Positions 12,501 through 20,462 of a stretch of 64,000 nucleotides of DNA are shown piece by piece (positions within the stretch are counted from its first letter, which is position 1; each line of letters opens with the position of its first letter). The translations under genes were made by a program, and so were the position numbers. Location of the stretch: assembly GCA_029449245.1 (NCBI GenBank), contig JANATF010000008.1, positions 1,736,001 to 1,800,000 of the forward strand. The letters are read 5' to 3'. The stretch comes from Mortierella alpina (lineage: Eukaryota; Mortierellomycota; Mortierellomycetes; Mortierellales; Mortierellaceae). The notes under the pieces are model-generated. The model was not told the origin of the DNA, did no database searches, and was given only the letters and a program-made list of their open reading frames with translations.

Positions 12501-12859
12501 TCAAGACGCGAATATAATACCGTACGCGTGCGCCTGCGATTTCGTTTTGCCCCAACTGCTCAGTGAGTACGCCGGGATACCTGGCAGGACTGAACCCAAG
12601 TGGGTTCGTGGCCATTGCATGCAGCGTCCTCGCCAGGGCGCCGTTTCCAAAGACAGTGAGGGAAGCATCCCCCTGAGGGATATTGACCACCTGCTGCAGC
12701 GTTCGACCTTCGTTGATGACATTCAAAAGATCTTGCTGGAAGGGGATTGCGACGCGGACTGAGAAGTATAAATTGTATGGTTAGAAAATGGTAGGCAACC
12801 CAGTGCCTTAGCTCATGAGAAAAGAAATAAGGTCTAGTCTACTTACTGGGAGCACTCAT
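9515..12859 (-). CDS. GIY-YIG nuclease-domain protein, left-arm copy
   Basis: Mirror copy of the gene at 20463-23807, with identical translated products. Predicted exons on the minus strand are 12847-12859, 11275-12758 and 9515-11191, giving 1057 residues. The GIY-YIG core (Tyr127, Arg139, Glu195, Asn217) and the CxxC...HxC cluster (residues 744-761) are described under the right-arm copy. A possible AATAAA polyadenylation signal lies at 9444-9449. The two copies point away from the centre of the palindrome. Confidence 0.7.
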
Positions 12860-13007
12860 GTTTGAAGGATTGGTTTGAGATTTATGAAAAAAAAAAACTT
12901 GTGGGCAAGATTGGGAATTGTTGTTGTGCAAGTCAGAGTAGCGGCGTTGAGGCGAGAGTGGATGAGTATACGGAAAGCTTCAAGAGAGGGTGTCCAGATG
13001 AGCAGGA

Positions 13008-13013
13008 TTTATA
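13008..13013 (-). promoter_or_regulatory. TATA box of left-arm GIY-YIG gene
   Basis: TATAAA on the minus strand, about 150 nt upstream of the ATG at 12859; mirror of 20309-20314. Confidence 0.5.
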
Positions 13014-14002
13014 TGAGCATGCAGAGTGGTAGACATGGACAATGATGGAACAGGATGATTCGTGGATCATCGTAGCGGTGTGGCGTAAGAATCCGGGTGT
13101 GGCAACCAGTGTAGACCATGGACAGCGATAAATTACATTGATGTGAACCATCATAACGGTACAGTGGGTATAAAATGATTCTTTGTGGGCCGATGGGCAA
13201 TGATTGAAGCTGTTGACCATTAGTAGAGGACGTGCAATACTACCATATGGCAACCGTGTATCCACCCAAGGCACTGGGCAGCGATGTCTACAAAGATCAG
13301 CTCTGAAAGATGTGGCTATCAAAGTTGCTTTCAAGGTGCCACAGTTTTTGTGGTCTACCTCAGACGTGAAGCACACTATTTCAAGTTAACCAAGTGGAGT
13401 GGATACACATATTAAGAAGCATACTTGAAGCCATGGTCTGAGTGAACGCGTGTTCAAAGACAACGTCTTGCTGTATTCTTTACTCTGAGCTCTGCTGATC
13501 CCTTTTAGTTTGTACCACTCCTCTCGATCTTTTTGCGTCTACACCCATCATACCAGACTTTTCACCATCCACATTCGCTTTGTGCTCAGCTTGTTGGGGG
13601 CCACATGTGCAACCATCTCGAAGCGACCGGACGATGGGGTAACCATCTTGCAACTTTGAATGGATTGAAAAGCGATTGTTCATGAGCTATGGGCTACGTT
13701 ATGCAGGATGAGATGTGATGCCGCATGAGCGGGCTTGATAAGGTCACCTATACATGGTTTCATTGGCGGTAAGGCGCCGTTGCTGGATTCCATGATACAA
13801 ATTAGCATTCTGCGTTGATGGAGATCTCCAGATTGCCACTCACACAAGGTCAACGTGCGTTTGCATGAAGCACCCGCTGTCCTTTTCGCTTCGTATCATG
13901 ACTGCAGCTGCCTGTGTCAAATGTGCACTTCTATTAGAAAGATCCCTTTGCACCTGCATATGTGCCATAGCAACCATACAACCATCTTCATCGGCGCCTC
14001 CT
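13014..14002. other. Region between array and GIY-YIG gene (left arm)
   Basis: About 1 kb without a gene I can support. Two degenerate ~100-bp segments resemble each other, each with a motif near ATCGCTG, then a GTTGCCA motif. A 67-codon ATG-started ORF (13480-13683, minus) has no recognisable features. Mirror of 19320-20308. Confidence 0.4.
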
Positions 14003-14357
14003 ATTGGCAGATCAGGGACCGCTGTTGCAGAAGCTCGTCAACTAGTGCCGGAATGGTCCTGATGCGGTGCGACCGGTATGGTTGACTTGTTCAGAGCGAG
14101 CTCGATCGCACGAGCCGCTTGAATTGTAAAATCCGACCAATTTCAAGAATCGGCAAGATTCGACATCGCATAGGTCCCTACCCATGGCGAACGGGTCGAT
14201 TCCGCAACCTCAGATGGTGAAGATGAGTGAAACAAGAAAACAGTGCCTGGCTTGACGCAGCAGACTCCGAGGGCTCGAGAAAACTCGATGGGTTGATCAG
14301 GCGTCAAAAACTGCAGTAGCAAAGTCGCCTTCCAAAAGTGAGGTTCGAGGATCAGTA

Positions 14358-14471
14358 TCAGCGATGGAGAGAGCCCTGGGAGCCCCAATGACCCCAGATG
14401 GGTACTGGGTAGCCTGGGTAGCGGTGCCAGGCACTCAAAGCGATCTGGTAGGACTCTGTGGCGGGCTGCAT
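14358..14471 (-). CDS. Array micro-ORF, long type, 37 codons (left arm)
   Basis: Mirror of 18851-18964. The ATG directly follows a TATA box in the unit. Coding status is unproven. Confidence 0.25.
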   Translation of the reverse strand: MQPATESYQIALSAWHRYPGYPVPIWGHWGSQGSLHR

Positions 14472-14791
14472 GGTGTTTATATAGCATTATATGTAATTTT
14501 GCAAGGGCACAAACCTAAAAAAAAACCACTGGCACAACTATGCCTGAGTTCCCATGCACTTGCCTATGGGCCATAGTAACCATATGGCGCCCCTCATTGG
14601 CCGATCAGGGTTGGATCTTGCAAATTCTCGTTGACTAGCGTCGAAGTACCGAAGTGCTTATAATGGGATGCTGCCGGTACGGTAGGCTTGTCCAGAGCGA
14701 GCTCAATCGTCCGAGCTGCTTGAATCGCATTTATAACCAATTTCAAGAATCCTCAAGATTCGCCATCGAAAAAAGTCCCTACTCTTGATGA

Positions 14792-14893
14792 TCAGGTCGA
14801 TTCCGCAACGCAGATGGTGAAGATGAGCAAACCAAGAAAACAGTGCCGGGCGTGATGCAACACACTCCCAGGGCTCGAGAAAAGTGGCTGCAT
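14792..14893 (-). CDS. Array micro-ORF, short type, 33 codons (left arm)
   Basis: Mirror of 18429-18530. Short-type unit; coding status is unproven. Confidence 0.25.
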   Translation of the reverse strand: MQPLFSSPGSVLHHARHCFLGLLIFTICVAEST

Positions 14894-15319
14894 GGTATTT
14901 ATATAGCATTATACGTACTTTTGCACAGCGCACAAACCTAAAAAATGCACTGGCCCACTGTGCCTGAGTTCCCATGCTCTTGCCTATGGGCCATAGGAGC
15001 CGTATGGCGCCTCTCATTGGCCGATCAGAGCCGGACCTTGCAGATGCCCGTCGACTAGTGCCGAAGTGCTTATAATGCGATTCTGCCGTTACGATGGGCT
15101 TGTCCAGAGCTAACTCAATCGTCCGAGCTGCTTGAATTGTAATTATAACTAATTTCAAGAATCCTCAAGATTCGCCATCGAAAAAGTCCCTAGCCTTGAA
15201 GATCAGGTCGATTCCGCAACTCAGATGGTGAAGATGAGCAAACCAAGAAAACAGTGCCTGGCGTGATGCAACGCACTCCCAGAGCTCGAGAAAAGTAGAT
15301 GGAATGACCACAAACTGAA

Positions 15320-15469
15320 TTAGCAAAGTCGCCTTCCAAAAGTAAGGTCAGACGATCTCAGAGAGAGGGACCCCTGGGAGCCGCCATGGCTCCAGATCAC
15401 TACCGGGTGGCCTGGGTAGTGGTACCAGGCACTCAGAGCGATCTGGTAGGACTCTGTGTCGCGCTGCAT
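15320..15469 (-). CDS. Array micro-ORF, long type, 49 codons (left arm)
   Basis: Mirror of 17853-18002. Long-type unit; coding status is unproven. Confidence 0.25.
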   Translation of the reverse strand: MQRDTESYQIALSAWYHYPGHPVVIWSHGGSQGSLSLRSSDLTFGRRLC

Positions 15470-15717
15470 GGTATTTATATAGCATTATACATACTTTGCA
15501 CAGCGCACAAACCTAAAAAAAGCACTGGCCCACTGCGCCTGAGATTCCGGGCACCTGCATATGGGCCATAGCATCCATATGGCGCCACTTATTGGCTGAT
15601 CAGGGCCGGCACTTGTGAATGCTCGTCGACTAGTGCTGAAATGCTTATAATGCGACACTGCCGGTATGGTGGGCTTGTCCAGAGCGAGCTCGATCGTCCG
15701 TGCTGCTCGAATCGCAA

Positions 15718-15882
15718 TTATAAACCGATTCGAGAATCTGTAAGATTGGCCATCGCAAAGGTCCCAGATTGGCTTTGCGAATGGGTTGATTCCACAACGC
15801 AGATTGTGAAGATGAGTAAACCAGGAAAAGAGTGCCGTGTGTGGTGCACCACACTCCCAGGGCTCGAGAAAAGTGGTTGCAT
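15718..15882 (-). CDS. Array micro-ORF, short type, 54 codons (left arm)
   Basis: Mirror of 17440-17604. Short-type unit; coding status is unproven. Confidence 0.25.
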   Translation of the reverse strand: MQPLFSSPGSVVHHTRHSFPGLLIFTICVVESTHSQSQSGTFAMANLTDSRIGL

Positions 15883-16288
15883 GGTATTTATATAGCATTA
15901 TACATACTTTTGCACAGCGCACAAACCTAAAAAAGCACTGGCGCGCCTGAGTTCCCATGCACTTGCCTATGGGCTATAAGAGCCGTATGGCGCCCCTCAT
16001 TGGCCGATCAGAGTCGGATCTTGCAGATGCCAGTCGACTAGTGCCGAAGTGCTTATAATACGATGCGACCGGTACGGCGGGCTTGTCCAGAGCGAGCTCG
16101 ATCGTCCGAGTTACTTGAATTGCAATTTTATTACCAATTTCAAGACCCCGGAAGATTCTCCATCGCCAAGGCCTTTCTGCCTTTGCCAAGAATTGATTTC
16201 GCAACGCTGATTATGAAGATGAGCACACCAAGAAAAGAGCGCCAGCTTTGTGTGCTGTATCTGTGAAGTGAATCGTTGTAGAAACACC

Positions 16289-16546
16289 ATGCAGCGCACC
16301 AGAGAGTTCTTGCGGATCGCGGTGAGAGCCTGGCACCGGCATCCATGTCACTGGGTAGTTATAGGAAGCCATGGCGTTCCTTATGGCTCTCGTTCTATGC
16401 TACTCCAACCTCACCGTTGGAAGGCGACTTTGCTGAATCATTTTTTGGCGCCTGGTCATTCAATTCACTTTTTCAGAGCCCTGGGGGTGTGGTGCATCAC
16501 ACACGGCACTCTTTTCTTAGTTTTCTCATCTTCGCAATCTGAGTAG
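16289..16546 (+). CDS. Array micro-ORF, diverged long type, 85 codons (centre)
   Basis: An ATG ORF whose first ~34 codons align without gaps to the other long-type micro-ORFs (shared pattern M-Q-R...I-A...W...P...V-I...S-H-G...G-S). It then reads in a different frame from the others and runs on into the conserved CTCGAGC block. It lacks a good TATA box. It may be a decayed unit; coding status is unproven. Confidence 0.25.
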   Translation: MQRTREFLRIAVRAWHRHPCHWVVIGSHGVPYGSRSMLLQPHRWKATLLNHFLAPGHSIHFFRALGVWCITHGTLFLVFSSSQSE

Positions 16547-16864
16547 CGGAATTGACTTGTTCGGCAAAGTCAGAGGGGCCTTCGCGATGGTGAATCTTGT
16601 TCATTCTTGAAAATGGTTATAAATACAATTCAAGCAGATCGGACGATCGAGCTCGCTCTGGACAAGCCCACCGTAGCGGTTGTATGGAATTATAAGCATT
16701 TCGGTAGTGGTCAACGAGCATCTGCAAGAACCGGCCCTGATCAGTCAATAAGAGAGCCATATGGATGGTATGGCCCATATGCAGGTGCAACTCAGGCACA
16801 GGCCCATTTATCTATTTTAAGGTTGTGCGCTGTGCAAAAATACATATAATGCTACAGAAACATT

Positions 16865-17008
16865 ATGCAGCGCACCATAGAGTCCTCGTGGATCGCACTG
16901 AGTACCTGGCGCGGCTTCCCAGGCCAACAGGTAGCCATCGAGAGCCATCACGGATCCCACGGCTCTTTGAGAGTATTTGACCCCAGCTTTGGAAGGCGAC
17001 TTTGCTAA
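16865..17008 (+). CDS. Array micro-ORF, long type, 47 codons (centre)
   Basis: Starts MQRTIES and ends FGRRLC, so it matches the long-type ORF at 17853 at both ends with an internal length change of two codons that keeps the frame. The TATA element upstream is degenerate. Unproven as a protein gene. Confidence 0.3.
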   Translation: MQRTIESSWIALSTWRGFPGQQVAIESHHGSHGSLRVFDPSFGRRLC

Positions 17009-17439
17009 TCCAGTTTTTGGCGCCTGATCATTTCCAACGACTTTTCTGGAGCCCTGGGAGTGTGGTGCACCACACACAGCACTCTTTTCCTGGTTTGCTC
17101 ATCTTCACAATCTGCGTTGTGGAATCAACCCATTCGCAAAGCCAATCTGGGACCTTTGCGATGGCCAATCTTACAGATTCTCGAATCGGTTTATAATTGC
17201 GATTCGAGCAGCACGGACGATCGAGCTCGCTCTGGACAAGCCCGCCGTACCGGTCGCATCGTATTATAAGCACTTCGGCACTAGTCGACTGGCATCTGCA
17301 AGATCCGACTCTGATCGGCCAATGAGGGGCGCCATACGGCTCTTATAGCCCATAGGCAAGTGCATGGGAACTCAGGCGCGCCAGTGCTTTTTTAGGTTTG
17401 TGCGCTGTGCAAAAGTATGTATAATGCTATATAAATACC

Positions 17440-17604
17440 ATGCAACCACTTTTCTCGAGCCCTGGGAGTGTGGTGCACCACACACGGCACTCTTTTCCTG
17501 GTTTACTCATCTTCACAATCTGCGTTGTGGAATCAACCCATTCGCAAAGCCAATCTGGGACCTTTGCGATGGCCAATCTTACAGATTCTCGAATCGGTTT
17601 ATAA
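17440..17604 (+). CDS. Array micro-ORF, short type, 54 codons (right arm)
   Basis: The ATG lies 3 nt after a TATA box (about 17429-17436). The product would start MQPLFSSPGS and contain a hydrophobic stretch GLLIFTICVV. The close TATA-ATG spacing would put the start site downstream of the ATG in a normal Pol II promoter, which argues against translation from this ATG. It is listed because the frame recurs in other units. Confidence 0.3.
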   Translation: MQPLFSSPGSVVHHTRHSFPGLLIFTICVVESTHSQSQSGTFAMANLTDSRIGL

Positions 17605-17852
17605 TTGCGATTCGAGCAGCACGGACGATCGAGCTCGCTCTGGACAAGCCCACCATACCGGCAGTGTCGCATTATAAGCATTTCAGCACTAGTCGACGAG
17701 CATTCACAAGTGCCGGCCCTGATCAGCCAATAAGTGGCGCCATATGGATGCTATGGCCCATATGCAGGTGCCCGGAATCTCAGGCGCAGTGGGCCAGTGC
17801 TTTTTTTAGGTTTGTGCGCTGTGCAAAGTATGTATAATGCTATATAAATACC

Positions 17853-18002
17853 ATGCAGCGCGACACAGAGTCCTACCAGATCGCTCTGAGTGCCTGGTAC
17901 CACTACCCAGGCCACCCGGTAGTGATCTGGAGCCATGGCGGCTCCCAGGGGTCCCTCTCTCTGAGATCGTCTGACCTTACTTTTGGAAGGCGACTTTGCT
18001 AA
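17853..18002 (+). CDS. Array micro-ORF, long type, 49 codons (right arm)
   Basis: Starts MQRDTESYQIALS and ends FGRRLC. It aligns without gaps to the long-type ORF at 18851 over about 34 codons. Most differences between the two change the amino acid, so there is no sign of purifying selection. Confidence 0.3.
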   Translation: MQRDTESYQIALSAWYHYPGHPVVIWSHGGSQGSLSLRSSDLTFGRRLC

Positions 18003-18428
18003 TTCAGTTTGTGGTCATTCCATCTACTTTTCTCGAGCTCTGGGAGTGCGTTGCATCACGCCAGGCACTGTTTTCTTGGTTTGCTCATCTTCACCATCTG
18101 AGTTGCGGAATCGACCTGATCTTCAAGGCTAGGGACTTTTTCGATGGCGAATCTTGAGGATTCTTGAAATTAGTTATAATTACAATTCAAGCAGCTCGGA
18201 CGATTGAGTTAGCTCTGGACAAGCCCATCGTAACGGCAGAATCGCATTATAAGCACTTCGGCACTAGTCGACGGGCATCTGCAAGGTCCGGCTCTGATCG
18301 GCCAATGAGAGGCGCCATACGGCTCCTATGGCCCATAGGCAAGAGCATGGGAACTCAGGCACAGTGGGCCAGTGCATTTTTTAGGTTTGTGCGCTGTGCA
18401 AAAGTACGTATAATGCTATATAAATACC

Positions 18429-18530
18429 ATGCAGCCACTTTTCTCGAGCCCTGGGAGTGTGTTGCATCACGCCCGGCACTGTTTTCTTGGTTTGCTCATC
18501 TTCACCATCTGCGTTGCGGAATCGACCTGA
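18429..18530 (+). CDS. Array micro-ORF, short type, 33 codons (right arm)
   Basis: Starts MQPLFSSPGS like 17440 but stops earlier, after the hydrophobic segment GLLIFTICV. It is preceded by a TATA box in the same position. Confidence 0.3.
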   Translation: MQPLFSSPGSVLHHARHCFLGLLIFTICVAEST

Positions 18531-18850
18531 TCATCAAGAGTAGGGACTTTTTTCGATGGCGAATCTTGAGGATTCTTGAAATTGGTTATAAATGCGATTC
18601 AAGCAGCTCGGACGATTGAGCTCGCTCTGGACAAGCCTACCGTACCGGCAGCATCCCATTATAAGCACTTCGGTACTTCGACGCTAGTCAACGAGAATTT
18701 GCAAGATCCAACCCTGATCGGCCAATGAGGGGCGCCATATGGTTACTATGGCCCATAGGCAAGTGCATGGGAACTCAGGCATAGTTGTGCCAGTGGTTTT
18801 TTTTTAGGTTTGTGCCCTTGCAAAATTACATATAATGCTATATAAACACC

Positions 18851-18964
18851 ATGCAGCCCGCCACAGAGTCCTACCAGATCGCTTTGAGTGCCTGGCACCG
18901 CTACCCAGGCTACCCAGTACCCATCTGGGGTCATTGGGGCTCCCAGGGCTCTCTCCATCGCTGA
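18851..18964 (+). CDS. Array micro-ORF, long type, 37 codons (right arm)
   Basis: Starts MQPATESYQIALS after a TATATAAAC box. A longer overlapping frame (18835-19179) also stays open through the unit, so frame choice is uncertain. Confidence 0.3.
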   Translation: MQPATESYQIALSAWHRYPGYPVPIWGHWGSQGSLHR

Positions 18965-19319
18965 TACTGATCCTCGAACCTCACTTTTGGAAGGCGACTT
19001 TGCTACTGCAGTTTTTGACGCCTGATCAACCCATCGAGTTTTCTCGAGCCCTCGGAGTCTGCTGCGTCAAGCCAGGCACTGTTTTCTTGTTTCACTCATC
19101 TTCACCATCTGAGGTTGCGGAATCGACCCGTTCGCCATGGGTAGGGACCTATGCGATGTCGAATCTTGCCGATTCTTGAAATTGGTCGGATTTTACAATT
19201 CAAGCGGCTCGTGCGATCGAGCTCGCTCTGAACAAGTCAACCATACCGGTCGCACCGCATCAGGACCATTCCGGCACTAGTTGACGAGCTTCTGCAACAG
19301 CGGTCCCTGATCTGCCAAT

Positions 19320-20308
19320 AGGAGGCGCCGATGAAGATGGTTGTATGGTTGCTATGGCACATATGCAGGTGCAAAGGGATCTTTCTAATAGAAGTGCACA
19401 TTTGACACAGGCAGCTGCAGTCATGATACGAAGCGAAAAGGACAGCGGGTGCTTCATGCAAACGCACGTTGACCTTGTGTGAGTGGCAATCTGGAGATCT
19501 CCATCAACGCAGAATGCTAATTTGTATCATGGAATCCAGCAACGGCGCCTTACCGCCAATGAAACCATGTATAGGTGACCTTATCAAGCCCGCTCATGCG
19601 GCATCACATCTCATCCTGCATAACGTAGCCCATAGCTCATGAACAATCGCTTTTCAATCCATTCAAAGTTGCAAGATGGTTACCCCATCGTCCGGTCGCT
19701 TCGAGATGGTTGCACATGTGGCCCCCAACAAGCTGAGCACAAAGCGAATGTGGATGGTGAAAAGTCTGGTATGATGGGTGTAGACGCAAAAAGATCGAGA
19801 GGAGTGGTACAAACTAAAAGGGATCAGCAGAGCTCAGAGTAAAGAATACAGCAAGACGTTGTCTTTGAACACGCGTTCACTCAGACCATGGCTTCAAGTA
19901 TGCTTCTTAATATGTGTATCCACTCCACTTGGTTAACTTGAAATAGTGTGCTTCACGTCTGAGGTAGACCACAAAAACTGTGGCACCTTGAAAGCAACTT
20001 TGATAGCCACATCTTTCAGAGCTGATCTTTGTAGACATCGCTGCCCAGTGCCTTGGGTGGATACACGGTTGCCATATGGTAGTATTGCACGTCCTCTACT
20101 AATGGTCAACAGCTTCAATCATTGCCCATCGGCCCACAAAGAATCATTTTATACCCACTGTACCGTTATGATGGTTCACATCAATGTAATTTATCGCTGT
20201 CCATGGTCTACACTGGTTGCCACACCCGGATTCTTACGCCACACCGCTACGATGATCCACGAATCATCCTGTTCCATCATTGTCCATGTCTACCACTCTG
20301 CATGCTCA
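19320..20308. other. Region between array and GIY-YIG gene (right arm)
   Basis: Mirror of 13014-14002. No gene supported. A 67-codon ATG ORF (19639-19842, plus) and a 147-codon frame (19946-20389) that runs through the TATA box and leader are probably chance. Two degenerate ~100-bp related segments (about 20030-20100 and 20190-20230 onward) precede the promoter. Confidence 0.4.
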
Positions 20309-20314
20309 TATAAA
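20309..20314 (+). promoter_or_regulatory. TATA box of right-arm GIY-YIG gene
   Basis: TATAAA about 150 nt before the ATG at 20463, followed by a CT-rich leader and a T run near 20425, typical of fungal promoters. Confidence 0.55.
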
Positions 20315-20462
20315 TCCTGCTCATCTGGACACCCTCTCTTGAAGCTTTCCGTATACTCATCCACTCTCGCCTCAACGCCGCTACTCTGACTTGCACAACA
20401 ACAATTCCCAATCTTGCCCACAAGTTTTTTTTTTTCATAAATCTCAAACCAATCCTTCAAAC

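Larger units (their letters stand above)
6599..16108 (+). repeat. Left arm of giant inverted repeat
   Basis: This is the mirror image of 17214-26726. For every paired feature I compared (ORFs, tRNA, homopolymers), left plus right coordinates equal 33322, from about 6666 to 16108. The translated ORFs in the two arms are identical. In the outer ~70 bp I see one 3-nt length difference and one substitution. The 21-nt T run at 7366-7386 equals the A run at 25936-25956. The inner end falls inside a repeat unit, where identity drops from full to roughly that between paralogous units. Confidence 0.95.
14003..16108 (-). repeat. Tandem array of promoter-like long/short units (left arm)
   Basis: Mirror of the array at 17214-19319. 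Units carry the anchor CGAGCTCGCTCTGGACAAG (minus strand, with variants) and alternate between about 410 and 575-600 bp. The long form has an extra ~160 bp between the TATA box and the block with CTCGAGCCCTGGGAGTG. Confidence 0.85.
16109..17213. repeat. Asymmetric centre of the palindrome
   Basis: About 1.1 kb that is not mirrored base for base. From 16109 to about 16260 it continues a minus-oriented repeat unit; from about 16270 to 17213 it holds two plus-oriented units with anchors near 16648 and 17220. The orientation switch lies near 16250-16280. The plus array therefore starts left of the geometric centre, and the right side has one long unit more than the left. TATA elements here are degenerate (a CTACAGAAA-type sequence replaces CTATATAAA near 16847). 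Confidence 0.8.
17214..19319 (+). repeat. Tandem array of promoter-like long/short units (right arm)
   Basis: Anchors of the type CGAGCTCGCTCTGGACAAG lie near 17220, 17629, 18204, 18617 and 19217, giving spacings of about 409, 575, 413 and 600 bp: a long-short dimer of ~985 bp. Each unit has CCAAT inside a block ending GGCGCC (17319, 17727, 18302, 18722, 19315), then about 100 nt later a T run before AGGTTTGTGC and a TATA box in TAATGCTATATAAA. Within about 5 nt an ATG opens a short ORF. The last copy near 19315 keeps the CCAAT block but has no TATA box and marks the array end. Confidence 0.85.

Noticed and set aside
14003-16108. CRISPR array
   Set aside because: The units are 410-600 bp with diverged internal sequence, not short identical repeats with uniform spacers, and the host is a eukaryote.
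19946-20389. 147-codon ORF upstream of the GIY-YIG gene
   Set aside because: It runs through the TATA box and leader of the downstream gene and has no recognisable sequence features.
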